Position numbers and translations under genes: made by a program
Assembly: GCF_012927185.1 (NCBI RefSeq)
Contig: NZ_JABBGB010000001.1
Location: 682,001 to 746,000 of the forward strand
DNA from: Pseudoflavitalea sp. G-6-1-2
GTDB lineage: Bacteria > Bacteroidota > Bacteroidia > Chitinophagales > Chitinophagaceae
DNA: 64,000 nucleotides
Direction of reading: 5' to 3'
Part shown: positions 8,562 through 16,503 of the stretch, in pieces
Layout: each line of letters begins with the position of its first letter
Position numbering within the stretch: the stretch's first letter is position 1
Notes under the pieces: model-generated
The model's database searches: none
Seen by the model: the letters and a program-made list of their open reading frames with translations, nothing else
Told to the model about the DNA's origin: nothing

Positions 8562-9590
8562 ATGAGTGTAACTACCACCCCTGCGCTGACAGCAAAGGAC
8601 TTTTCAAGTGACCAGGAAGTACGCTGGTGTCCGGGCTGCGGCGACTATTCCATATTAGCCCAGGTGCAGAAGATCATGCCGGGATTAGGGATCCCCAAAG
8701 AAAATATCGTGATCATTTCGGGTATCGGCTGCAGCAGCCGCTTCCCTTACTATATGAATACCTACGGAATGCACTCGATCCATGGCCGCGCCACTGCGAT
8801 TGCCAGCGGATTGAAAGCATCCCGCCCCGATCTCAGCGTTTGGATCGTAACCGGCGACGGTGACGGACTCAGCATCGGCGGTAATCATACCATCCACCTG
8901 TTGCGCCGCAATTTCGATGTGAATGTGATGTTGTTCAACAACCAGATCTATGGTCTTACAAAAGGACAATACTCTCCCACATCCGAAGAGAACAAAGTAA
9001 CCAAGTCTACTCCATTCGGCAGCATCGACCATCCTTTTAACCCACTGGCCCTCGCCATGGGAGCGGATGCTACCTTCATTGCACGCAGTATGGACCGCGA
9101 CCCCAAGCATTTGCAGGAAGCGCTGATCCGCAGCCATAAGCACAAAGGATCGAGTTTCCTCGAAATCTATCAGAACTGCAACATCTTCAACGATGGCATC
9201 TTTGAAGCATTCACCGAAAAATCGACCAAGCCGGATAACACCCTCTTCCTCGAACAGGGCAAACCACTGATCTTCGGAGCACAGCAAAACAAAGGCATCA
9301 AGCTCGATGGCTTCAAACCTGTGATTGTTGAACTCGGTGAAGGCGCCAGCACAGACGATCTCTGGGTACATGACGAACGCGACTTCTACAAAGCGCAGAT
9401 CCTCGTTCGCATGTTCGATGATCCGAGAATTGAAGGACATCTTCCCCGCCCCTTTGGTGTATTCTACGAAACCGATCGCCCATGCTATGAAGACATGATG
9501 GGCATGCAGATCGAAGAAGTGATCAAATCGAAAGGTGCAGGAGATCTCGATAAACTGCTTCGCGGAAAAGAGACCTGGACCATCGCCTAA
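8562..9590 (+). CDS. korB: 2-oxoacid:ferredoxin oxidoreductase, beta subunit
   Basis: The thiamine-diphosphate-binding subunit of a 2-oxoglutarate or pyruvate:ferredoxin oxidoreductase. The 342 residues include WCPGCG (Cys23, Cys26), GIGCSS (Cys57) and NCNIF near 206, which fit the [4Fe-4S] ligands of this subunit. The TPP motif runs from GDGDG (98-102) to NNQIYG (126-131). Subunits of this length in Bacteroidota usually pair with a fused gamma-alpha subunit commonly encoded next door; none is present here, so the partner must be elsewhere. A terminator follows directly. The choice between 2-oxoglutarate and pyruvate is by overall similarity, not proof. Confidence 0.9.
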   Translation: MSVTTTPALTAKDFSSDQEVRWCPGCGDYSILAQVQKIMPGLGIPKENIVIISGIGCSSRFPYYMNTYGMHSIHGRATAIASGLKASRPDLSVWIVTGDGDGLSIGGNHTIHLLRRNFDVNVMLFNNQIYGLTKGQYSPTSEENKVTKSTPFGSIDHPFNPLALAMGADATFIARSMDRDPKHLQEALIRSHKHKGSSFLEIYQNCNIFNDGIFEAFTEKSTKPDNTLFLEQGKPLIFGAQQNKGIKLDGFKPVIVELGEGASTDDLWVHDERDFYKAQILVRMFDDPRIEGHLPRPFGVFYETDRPCYEDMMGMQIEEVIKSKGAGDLDKLLRGKETWTIA

Positions 9591-9613
9591 GCGATTGTAA
9601 AAATAGTACGATT

Positions 9614-9642
9614 AAGGGCTGACTTGAGGTCAGCCCTTTTCT
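9614..9642 (+). terminator. Intrinsic terminator of korB
   Basis: AAGGGCTGAC (9614-9623) pairs exactly with GTCAGCCCTT (9629-9638) across a 5-base loop, followed by TTCT. Confidence 0.85.
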
Positions 9643-9698
9643 ATTGCAGCAATAGCGTAAGACGGAGTAGGATCTTATCAATGAAAGATTGCTGCAAA

Positions 9699-11363
9699 TT
9701 ATTTTGGGGTGGCCATATTGATTGCTTTCTCCATGTCCGGAAGTCCATACCCGAAGGGGATTTCAGGCTTAACGGCTCTGTCCGAAGAATTTCTGATCAG
9801 CTCCAGCAATTGCTGGTTACTCAGATCAGGAAATGCCTGCCATAAACAGGCGGCCACGCCACACATATTGGGTGTAGCAAACGAGCTGCCGCTTCTCGTC
9901 TCAACTGTACCATATATATTCACTACGTTAACACCACCACCTCTCGCCACAACATCGGGCTTCATTCTGCCATCAACGGTAATGCCCCATGAGCTGAAAT
10001 TATCGATGCTCAAATGCGAATTCACGGAGCCAACCGTTAACACACCCGGAGCATCTGCCGGCGTGCCAACCCACGATCTTTCATTGCCAGAACAGTTCAC
10101 AATAAATATTCCTTTGCTGAATGCCATGTTAGCTCCGCGTGATGCGAAGGCAGTTTTTCCATTCATCTGTTCAAAAGTATAACGGGCATCTACCAATGCA
10201 TATCCGGTAGTATAGGAAAGCGAAGAGTTCACTATGTCTACACCTGCACTGTCTGCAAATTCGATAGCGCTTACCCAGTAATCTTCCTCCACCGGATATT
10301 CAGTGTCGTCTTCTTCTGTTCTCAGCAACCAGTAACTGGCTTCCGGCGCTGTTCCTACGTAGATGCCTGGTTTATTTACCGCCATGCAGGATGTTACCCA
10401 TACGCCATGCTGGCCAATCGCATACGGATCGTCATTCTCATAGATAAATGACTTTGCTCCTTTGATATGTACATTTTTAAATAGGGGATTCGATTTCAGA
10501 TTCAGAAATCCTGCATCGATCACAGCTATATCGATGCCTGCTCCTTTGAATCCTCTGGCGTGCAGTTGCTGCCCTTTATGTACACTGATGTTTTCGAGAG
10601 CAGCGCCATAATCAACCGGCAATGTTGTTGTATTTGAACCCATCTGCGGATGATCTGCATATCCGCGAACAGGCGCCACACCTCGTTTTCCTTCCCAAAC
10701 CATTATTACATTTTCCACAAATGGCAGCTCTTTGAATTTGTCTGAAAGAAACTGATCGGAACAATGTACAGTAACGGTTTTCAGCCATTTGCTCTGCGCA
10801 ACTACAATGCCTCCGAGTTGCTGAATGGCTTTGATGTATTCAGTGGATATGGGAAGATCACTTTCATCTACAGGGATATTTCTTTTCCTTCTTCTTTCAA
10901 TTGCTTTCGCAGAGAGAAAGGACTGAGGGGAGCCAATAGAAAAAACAGTTGGGCCTTTATCTTTCAATACAATCCTGAATTTGAAATCGGAATTGTCTGT
11001 AACGATCACTTTGCATCTGGCTGCAGCTTTACCACTTACAAGCGATGCAGTAACATACGTTTCGCCGGCACCTTTCGGATATACCAGCCCTGCATCTGTT
11101 ACAGTAGCAATGCGCGGATCATCCGAACTCCAGACGATATCAACAGATTCTCCTGCAGGCAGATTTTTCACGGTAGCCACTACTCTTCCCAGATAAGGCT
11201 GATCTCTTGCCAGCGTGATGGCCGATGGATCAACAGTGAGTGTAATTTCTCCGGGCTTGGGTGGTGGAGCAGGTGTTGTTTCCGTTTTTGGTTTGGAGCA
11301 GGAAAAAAATGAAACGCAAACAACTAAAAGAAAATAAGAAAAGCTATACTGAACAAACTTCAT
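9699..11363 (-). CDS. Subtilisin-like (S8) protease lipoprotein with Ig-like domain
   Basis: An exported serine protease of 554 residues. The signal sequence ends in VSFFSC, so Cys22 is a probable lipidation site, followed by a proline-rich linker and a BIG2-type Ig-like domain (about 37-118). An S8 prodomain-like segment and catalytic domain come next, with Asp in AVIDAGF, His in GQHGVWVTS and Ser in GSSFATP. I chose ATG 11361-11363 because it gives a clean signal peptide; the frame is open 90 bases further upstream without one. The His motif lacks the common HGTHV form, but all three catalytic residues are present. Likely surface-anchored and acting on extracellular or periplasmic protein. 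Confidence 0.88.
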   Translation of the reverse strand: MKFVQYSFSYFLLVVCVSFFSCSKPKTETTPAPPPKPGEITLTVDPSAITLARDQPYLGRVVATVKNLPAGESVDIVWSSDDPRIATVTDAGLVYPKGAGETYVTASLVSGKAAARCKVIVTDNSDFKFRIVLKDKGPTVFSIGSPQSFLSAKAIERRRKRNIPVDESDLPISTEYIKAIQQLGGIVVAQSKWLKTVTVHCSDQFLSDKFKELPFVENVIMVWEGKRGVAPVRGYADHPQMGSNTTTLPVDYGAALENISVHKGQQLHARGFKGAGIDIAVIDAGFLNLKSNPLFKNVHIKGAKSFIYENDDPYAIGQHGVWVTSCMAVNKPGIYVGTAPEASYWLLRTEEDDTEYPVEEDYWVSAIEFADSAGVDIVNSSLSYTTGYALVDARYTFEQMNGKTAFASRGANMAFSKGIFIVNCSGNERSWVGTPADAPGVLTVGSVNSHLSIDNFSSWGITVDGRMKPDVVARGGGVNVVNIYGTVETRSGSSFATPNMCGVAACLWQAFPDLSNQQLLELIRNSSDRAVKPEIPFGYGLPDMEKAINMATPK

Positions 11364-11593
11364 GGGTATTGATGTAACTAATCCTCCAAGATATTCAATG
11401 CAGGTACTGCAAGAATTCAGTATTTGATAAACGGCATTAATGGAAGTGTGCACACATCAGCCGCAATCAACAGTTGACGAAAATTACATGCACCTGGTTG
11501 TAAAAAATGATTGTTTCGTAGACACATAACAGTTTTTTCTATAGAAAGAAAACTGCCTTGCATGTTGCTGAAATAGTATGAGAGGAAGTAATA

Positions 11594-11626
11594 ATAAAAA
11601 AAAGGCCAGCGATGGAAATCGCCGGC
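11594..11626 (-). terminator. Minus-strand intrinsic terminator with no annotated gene before it
   Basis: GCC-A-GCGAT pairs with ATCGC-C-GGC (one A/C mismatch) around a GGAA tetraloop. The eight-A run at 11596-11603 gives a U-run on the minus strand. The next minus-strand gene upstream ends 570 bases away, so a smaller transcript probably ends here. Confidence 0.65.
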
Positions 11627-11661
11627 ATGTGCTTACCTCTGAAACCACAAAAAGAAAGAAG

Positions 11662-11757
11662 TTAGCAATAGGTTCTATCTACTAATAATAGGTTGGGCAT
11701 TTCCCATAAGTTGTATTGGATCCTTCCCAGCGGGGTGGCAACACCATCTGTTGCCAT
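11662..11757 (-). CDS. Possible 31-residue peptide (speculative)
   Basis: ATG 11755-11757 opens a frame of 31 codons ending TAA, about 35 bases before the terminator at 11594-11626. The peptide begins MATDGVATPLGRIQYNLWEM and ends LLLVDRTYC. A perfect hairpin GCGGCA-GTA-TGCCGC lies 20 bases upstream. No promoter motif or homology is evident. The DNA could equally encode only a small RNA, or nothing. Confidence 0.2.
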   Translation of the reverse strand: MATDGVATPLGRIQYNLWEMPNLLLVDRTYC

Positions 11758-12103
11758 ATAAAAACTTACACTTGCTGCGGCATACTGCCGCACATATATC
11801 GGTTTCCTTTGCAGGAATAAATTTTATTCAATAGCTGAATGCAGTTAGCCCGGAGATAGATGAATACATGCATCATCACCTTTCAACTGTAAAGGGCTTA
11901 CAACAACGAGGTACTTGTTTATTTACAAGGGTTGGGATACAACTTAATCAACACGGGATATTCAACACGGAAAAAGATTCGGCCGCACATTAGATTTTAA
12001 TGTAACCGGAGATTGGATGGTTGGAAATGAGGAGATTGGATTGTAGAAGGGTGCTTTGTCGGTGAGAGTATTGTTTCAGCGCATAAGCAGGGTAAAAATA
12101 AAG

Positions 12104-12149
12104 ACTGTTTTCTTAAAAATCAATATTTTTAAGAAGTATTTTTAACAGT
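12104..12149. repeat. Nested AT-rich inverted repeat
   Basis: TTCTTAAAAAT (12110-12120) and ATTTTTAAGAA (12125-12135) form an 11-base perfect inverted repeat with a CAAT loop, flanked by an outer pair ACTGTT (12104-12109) and AACAGT (12144-12149). A second hairpin, TTACTGA/TCAGTAA, lies at 12166-12185 next to the cupin gene stop. They may help end that transcript. Confidence 0.5.
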
Positions 12150-12193
12150 TATGCAATAAATCAATTTACTGACAAAAATCAGTAACTCAGCCG

Positions 12194-13084
12194 TTAATGC
12201 ACACCGTTAGTGCTCATTTCCTTTCCTGCTGCTTTGAACACCTGTTCCTTTTTATAATCATACCACCATTTCGGAGCGGTCTTTTTCATCAGCGTGTCGA
12301 TGCCGCGCATGCCGAACAGATTCCAGAGGCCTTTCAGTTTGCCGGTTAATGGTTTTTGCAGCGCTCTGAGACTCATGGCAAAGCCACTGTCCAGATACTC
12401 CATATGATGCCAGTATCCCGCAGGCATGAACAGCGTATCGCCATGTTCGAGAATCACTTCATAACCATTGGCCAGCTTCAGTGCCGGGAACTGATCGTAA
12501 TCCGGCTTGCCCTTATTCTCGGCATAATTGGAGAAATCGGCCAGGCTCAATACCTCAAATGGTTTACGATACAATTTGTGCTGTTCTTCAAAAGGAAAAA
12601 GCAGCACACGCTTTCTGCCGGAAAACTGTGTATGAAGAATATGAGAGAGATCGATATCGAAATGCATATGTGTGATGCTGGTTGCACCTCCGGTGAACAG
12701 CATCGGATATTTTTTCACAAAACCTGTCATCAGGTGTTCGGGCCAGGTAAACTCATTAGTGAGCTGGGGTGCGTGATCGAATATATTGAAAAGAAAGATG
12801 CGCCATCCGGCCGGGCCCTGGCTGATCATATCGATATATTCTCCAAAGGTCTTATAATCGTCTGCTGTATTGATGGGAGTATAGGCGTCGCTCTTAACAT
12901 TATTGTACAGCCCTACTTTCTTATCTCCAACGATGCTTTTGAAATAGCTCCAGGTCCATTTATCATATGCTGGCCAGGCTTTCGCTAAGTCGCGGATCAC
13001 CAGAGGCTTCATGGGTTTATAGTAGTGCTGCTGAAAATCGTCTCCGCTTATATTGTCTACTCTGTCAACAGTCTGTAAACGCAT
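12194..13084 (-). CDS. JmjC/cupin-8 family protein, probable Fe(II)/2-oxoglutarate oxygenase
   Basis: A 296-residue cupin-fold protein. The metal-binding triad is visible as HMHFD (His141, Asp143) and a distal His in PAGYWHHM (226/227). SGRKRVLLFPFEEQHKLY is typical of cupin-8 proteins, a family that includes protein hydroxylases. The substrate cannot be named. I chose ATG 13082-13084 (MRLQTVDRVDNIS): a TAGATTTG promoter element sits 16 bases upstream, so the Met codons further upstream in the open frame would lie before the transcript. Divergent from the Sua5-like gene with a 110-base spacer. Confidence 0.85.
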   Translation of the reverse strand: MRLQTVDRVDNISGDDFQQHYYKPMKPLVIRDLAKAWPAYDKWTWSYFKSIVGDKKVGLYNNVKSDAYTPINTADDYKTFGEYIDMISQGPAGWRIFLFNIFDHAPQLTNEFTWPEHLMTGFVKKYPMLFTGGATSITHMHFDIDLSHILHTQFSGRKRVLLFPFEEQHKLYRKPFEVLSLADFSNYAENKGKPDYDQFPALKLANGYEVILEHGDTLFMPAGYWHHMEYLDSGFAMSLRALQKPLTGKLKGLWNLFGMRGIDTLMKKTAPKWWYDYKKEQVFKAAGKEMSTNGVH

Positions 13085-13099
13085 AGCAACAATTTTGCG

Positions 13100-13107
13100 C
13101 AAATCTA
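13100..13107 (-). promoter_or_regulatory. -7 promoter element of the cupin gene (TAGATTTG)
   Basis: On the minus strand TAGATTTGCGC lies just before ATG 13084, leaving a leader of roughly ten bases. It decides the start codon of the downstream gene. Confidence 0.55.
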
Positions 13108-13194
13108 ACATTAAATTCATTTTCTGAGTATAGCCATTCATCCCAATATGGCTGTATCGTGACAATTTCGCAACTTTACATCTTAATTCTTAAT

Positions 13195-13812
13195 ATGTTA
13201 CTACACCTGCATCCTGAAGATCCGCAACCCAGGAACATCCGAACGGTTGCTGCAACTTTATCGAAAGGCGGCGTAATCATCTACCCAACCGATACCATCT
13301 ATGGGCTTGGGTGCGACATATTTCAACACAAGGCCGTGGAGCGAATTGCCCGGCTCAAGGGCATCGACCCCGAAAAAGCGCAGCTCTCCTTTATTTGTTA
13401 CGACCTCAGCGATCTCAGCAAATACACCAAGAGCATTTCCACTCCGCTCTACCGGATGCTGAAAAGCTACCTTCCGGGACCGTACACATTTATTCTGCCC
13501 GCCAGCAAAGAAGTACCCAAAATTCTGAAGAGCCGGAAAGACACAATCGGACTGCGTATCCCGCACAACAATATTGCGCGTGCAATTGTAAAGGAGCTTG
13601 GCCGTCCGATTCTCAGCGCCTCCCTTCCCGGAGACATGGTAGAAGAGTATACAGATCCCGAACTCATGTTCCGCAACTTCGGCAAACAGGTTGAACTGGT
13701 AATAGATGGAGGAATCGGCGGAATGACGCCCTCCACCATTGTAGACTGTACCGGCGACACCCCCGTAGTAGTGCGCGAAGGAGCCGGCCCCTTTGAACTT
13801 ATCGAAGAATAA
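13195..13812 (+). CDS. Sua5/YciO/YrdC-family protein
   Basis: 205 residues forming a single YrdC domain. Seen: KGGVIIYPTDTIYGLGCD near the N-terminus, KRxT-like region replaced by LKGIDPEKAQLSFICYDL, and GPYTFILPAS, GLRIPHN and STIVDCTG further on. YrdC/Sua5 proteins make threonylcarbamoyl-AMP for t6A37 tRNA modification; the weaker KxR/SxN motifs place this protein nearer the YciO branch, so the exact reaction is uncertain. ATG 13195 fits the family start (MLLHLHPEDP); a GTG at 13159 is in frame but adds unconserved sequence. A GNAT gene follows after 19 bases, probably the same transcript. Confidence 0.85.
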   Translation: MLLHLHPEDPQPRNIRTVAATLSKGGVIIYPTDTIYGLGCDIFQHKAVERIARLKGIDPEKAQLSFICYDLSDLSKYTKSISTPLYRMLKSYLPGPYTFILPASKEVPKILKSRKDTIGLRIPHNNIARAIVKELGRPILSASLPGDMVEEYTDPELMFRNFGKQVELVIDGGIGGMTPSTIVDCTGDTPVVVREGAGPFELIEE

Positions 13813-13831
13813 ACCTTACAACTATTGCAGC

Positions 13832-14437
13832 ATGCAACAACAGCTTTACGAACAATTTTTCCCTCAATCCATTGTTCTCGAAACCCCACGTGTAGCCCTG
13901 CGCCTGCTTCAACCCGAAGATTATGATCAGCTGCTTCCGCTGACATATTCCAAAGACACCTGGAAGTATTTCACCAAAGACCTCAGCGATGCCGAAGAAT
14001 TGCGCAGCTGGATCTATGTAGCCCTCGAAGAAAGAGCTGTGCACAAGCGCATGCCCTTTACCGTTATAGACAAAGACAGTAACGAAATTTGCGGAAGCAC
14101 CAGCTTCGGCAATATCTCCTTTTACGATTCCCGCATCGAAATCGGATGGAGCTGGCTCGGCCCTCAACACCTGGGCACCGGCGTTAACTACAACGCCAAA
14201 TTCGCACTGCTCAGTTATGCATTTGAAGTGATGAAACTCGAACGTGTGGAGATCAAAACCGACAACCTCAACGAACGCGCCAAAGCAGCCTTGCTCAAAG
14301 TAGGCATGATACCCGAAGGCGTACTTCGCAGCCACATGCAGATGCACAGCAACAGAAGAAGGGACAGCATTTATTTCAGCATGCTCAAACACGAATGGGC
14401 AGAAAGAAAATTCCAGTTCTTCCCCGAAATGTTCTAA
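13832..14437 (+). CDS. GNAT acetyltransferase, RimJ/RimL type
   Basis: 201 residues of the acetyltransferase_3 family, which acetylate N-termini of ribosomal proteins or small amines with acetyl-CoA. Visible features are LETPRVALRLLQPEDYDQL at the N-terminus, IEIGWSWLGPQHLGTGVNY at the acetyl-CoA binding region and the C-terminal NERAKAALLKVGMIPEGVLR. ATG 13832 begins MQQQLYEQFFPQS; it lies 19 bases after the Sua5-like gene. Substrate unknown. Confidence 0.88.
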   Translation: MQQQLYEQFFPQSIVLETPRVALRLLQPEDYDQLLPLTYSKDTWKYFTKDLSDAEELRSWIYVALEERAVHKRMPFTVIDKDSNEICGSTSFGNISFYDSRIEIGWSWLGPQHLGTGVNYNAKFALLSYAFEVMKLERVEIKTDNLNERAKAALLKVGMIPEGVLRSHMQMHSNRRRDSIYFSMLKHEWAERKFQFFPEMF

Positions 14438-14466
14438 AAAAAACTCCCCGCCGAATGGCAGGGAGT
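14436..14466 (-). terminator. Intrinsic terminator of the small basic exported protein gene
   Basis: CTCCC (14444-14448) pairs with GGGAG (14461-14465), with inner GCC/GGC. Eight A residues at 14436-14443 give a U-run on the minus strand. Confidence 0.7.
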
Positions 14467-14497
14467 AAAGTACAACCACCTGAAAAACCTTCCTTAG

Positions 14498-14809
14498 TTA
14501 TTTGCAGCGAACACGGCTATTGTGTTTCGCATGATAGATCCTTTTGCTTGCTTTCTGACGCTCGTGCATCAAATGTTTTCTTTCGCGTGGGCTGATATGT
14601 CCGTCGTTTCTTTTGTATCGCACATAATCTCTGTGAATATCCCGCTGATCGGCTCTCAGTCTGTATGCTTCTCCACGTGTAAGTTCGCCCGATCTAACGC
14701 CGTTGTTTATGCGACGATGTTCGTTCTTTGCGATATATGGCTGAGCTTGTGCAGCGCTAACTCCAACTACCAGCATCAGTGCGAGGGAGAGTATCATTGT
14801 AGTTTTCAT
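14498..14809 (-). CDS. Small exported basic protein
   Basis: 103 residues with a signal peptide (MKTTMILSLALMLVVGVSAA, cleavage near AQAQ) and a very basic mature part. The pattern RINNGVRSGELTRGEAYRL, then DGHISPRERKHLMHERQKAS, then RIYHAKHN belongs to a widespread family of small periplasmic proteins with paired acidic-turn helices. Function is not known to me; a stress-related periplasmic role is only a guess. Monocistronic with its own terminator. Confidence 0.75.
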   Translation of the reverse strand: MKTTMILSLALMLVVGVSAAQAQPYIAKNEHRRINNGVRSGELTRGEAYRLRADQRDIHRDYVRYKRNDGHISPRERKHLMHERQKASKRIYHAKHNSRVRCK

Positions 14810-14892
14810 GATCTGTAATTTTTGTGTTCAACAATCTTTACATATCAGACTACAGTCGATACAGCAGGTTTAGGCAGTAAATGTTATGGAAA

Positions 14893-15498
14893 CTATAAAC
14901 CCAATTCGAGCTGTTCTTCGGAGGAGAAACACTGGAAACTGCGGCGATGGTACGGGCTTAATCCATGCGTCATGATGGCTTTGCGATGTGCGGCGGTGCC
15001 GTATCCTTTATTGTCGCTCCATTTATAGTGAGGGAAAGAAAGATGGAGTTCTTTCATCAGATCGTCGCGATGTGTTTTTGCAAGAATGCTCGCGGCAGCG
15101 ATGCTTGCATAAATGGAATCGCCTTTGATGATGCAGGCATGCGGAATACCCGGATAAGGAATAAACCGGTTGCCATCGATCAGCAGCATGCCCGGTTTGC
15201 GGTTCAGCTGCTCCACGGCAATATGCATGGCTTTGAAAGACGCTTTGAGAATATTGATCTCATCGATCTCTTCGTGGCCTACCACCCCAACAGCATACGA
15301 TAATGCGTGTTCCATGATAAACCCGCGGAGTTCATAGCGGTCTTCTTCATTCACCTGCTTCGAATCGTTCAGCAAAGGGTGATGGAATTCGCGCGGCAAT
15401 ATCACAGCTGCCGCAACTACAGGGCCTGCGAGACAGCCGCGGCCGGCTTCATCACATCCTGCTTCGATCCATTCTTCCTGGTGAAAATTCTTCAGCAC
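14893..15498 (-). CDS. rnhB: Ribonuclease HII
   Basis: Cuts the RNA strand of RNA:DNA hybrids and removes single ribonucleotides from DNA. The conserved AGCDEAGRGCLAGPV motif with the first catalytic Asp-Glu pair lies near the N-terminus, LLIDGNRF carries the next acidic residue, and GDSIYASIAAASILAKTHRD is the family's central signature. I placed the start at GTG 15496-15498 (MLKNFHQEEWIEAG) because TACTTTTG, a promoter -7 element, overlaps the alternative TTG start at 15516. Length 201 residues is normal. Confidence 0.93.
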   Translation of the reverse strand: MLKNFHQEEWIEAGCDEAGRGCLAGPVVAAAVILPREFHHPLLNDSKQVNEEDRYELRGFIMEHALSYAVGVVGHEEIDEINILKASFKAMHIAVEQLNRKPGMLLIDGNRFIPYPGIPHACIIKGDSIYASIAAASILAKTHRDDLMKELHLSFPHYKWSDNKGYGTAAHRKAIMTHGLSPYHRRSFQCFSSEEQLELGL

Positions 15499-15513
15499 GT
15501 AGTAAACTTTGCT

Positions 15514-15521
15514 CAAAAGTA
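15514..15521 (-). promoter_or_regulatory. -7 promoter element of rnhB (TACTTTTG)
   Basis: A perfect TAnnTTTG match on the minus strand, 15 bases before the chosen GTG start of rnhB. It rules against the upstream TTG, which it overlaps. Confidence 0.5.
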
Positions 15522-15646
15522 AGGCTTGCCGTGTAGAATGGCCGCGTTGGTACTTAATTTTTACGCACAGGTGTATTCACAGCAGGGTGTTAATGTATCG
15601 AAACATCTTATTAACCAAAGATTCCGTTCTTTTGCTAAATTTTTGG

Positions 15647-16447
15647 ATGGAGATTGTTGCCTATATCATTGCTGTGCTGATCGGCGTTTCGCTTGGATTG
15701 ATTGGTGGAGGTGGTTCCATCATCACAGTTCCGGTATTGGTATATCTCCTGAAAGTGCAACCCGAACTGGCTACCGCCTATTCCTTATTTGTAGTCGGAA
15801 GCTGCAGCCTCGTAGGATCGGTTCGCTCTTACCGCAAAGGACTGATAGATTTTCCCGTGGTATTTGTTTTTGGCGGCGCTTCGATGTTATCCGTTTTCAC
15901 TACGCGCCATTTTCTGGTGCCCAAGATACCCGCACATCTTTTTTCCATCGGCAGCTGGGAAGTGAATAAAGGCACTTTCCTGATGCTGCTCTTCGCCTGT
16001 CTGATGCTGGCCACTTCTGTTTCCATGATCCGTTCGTCGAGACAAAAACTCACGGCAGTTCCTCCCGCCGATCAGCCCAGAAATATGGGTCCGTTGTTTT
16101 TTCAGGGCATTGCTGTAGGCGCCATCACCGGACTGCTGGGTGCAGGTGGCGGATTCCTCATCATTCCTGCATTGGTATTGTTTGGCAAACTGCCGATGAA
16201 AACAGCCGTTGGTTCCTCCCTCACCATCATGGCTTTCAGTTCGCTGTTCGGATTTTTCAGTACCATGAATCAGTACGTGATCGACTGGAAGCAGTTGCTG
16301 CTGTTCACCGCCATTGCTGTTTCAGGCATTTTCGCCGGCACCAGCCTCAGCGATAAAATTTCCGGAGCCAGCCTCAAGAAAGGTTTCGGATGGTTTGTAC
16401 TGGCCATGGGCCTCTACGTACTCAGTAAAGAACTGCTTCACTGGTAA
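15647..16447 (+). CDS. TSUP-family permease (TauE/SafE)
   Basis: A 266-residue inner-membrane protein with about eight segments in two homologous halves. The glycine-rich repeats GLIGGGGSIITVPVLVYLL and GLLGAGGGFLIIPALVLFG mark the TauE/SafE (DUF81) family, exporters or importers of sulfite, sulfonates and related anions. The substrate cannot be told from sequence. ATG 15647 (MEIVAYIIAVLIGVSLG) begins directly at the first membrane segment; the frame is open further upstream but that part overlaps the rnhB promoter region and looks non-coding. Confidence 0.88.
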   Translation: MEIVAYIIAVLIGVSLGLIGGGGSIITVPVLVYLLKVQPELATAYSLFVVGSCSLVGSVRSYRKGLIDFPVVFVFGGASMLSVFTTRHFLVPKIPAHLFSIGSWEVNKGTFLMLLFACLMLATSVSMIRSSRQKLTAVPPADQPRNMGPLFFQGIAVGAITGLLGAGGGFLIIPALVLFGKLPMKTAVGSSLTIMAFSSLFGFFSTMNQYVIDWKQLLLFTAIAVSGIFAGTSLSDKISGASLKKGFGWFVLAMGLYVLSKELLHW

Positions 16448-16487
16448 TAGTTTCCTGTTTTTGAGAGGGCCGTCAACTGTTTGTTAC

Positions 16488-16495
16488 TACCTTTG
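16488..16495 (+). promoter_or_regulatory. -7 promoter element of the heme A synthase gene (TACCTTTG)
   Basis: Exact TAnnTTTG match ending eight bases before ATG 16504. Transcription would begin within a few bases of the start codon. Confidence 0.5.
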
Positions 16496-16503
16496 TGCCC
16501 GCT

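Larger units (their letters stand above)
11364..12193. other. Intergenic region, about 830 bases, with hairpins and a possible small transcript
   Basis: No long gene. It contains a minus-strand terminator (11594-11626), a 31-codon open frame just upstream of it (11662-11757, minus), a perfect inverted repeat GCGGCA/TGCCGC near 11777-11791, the repeat CTTGTTTATTTACAAG near 11914-11929, and AT-rich inverted repeats at 12104-12149 and 12166-12185 downstream of the cupin gene. The rest shows nothing I can name. Confidence 0.55.
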
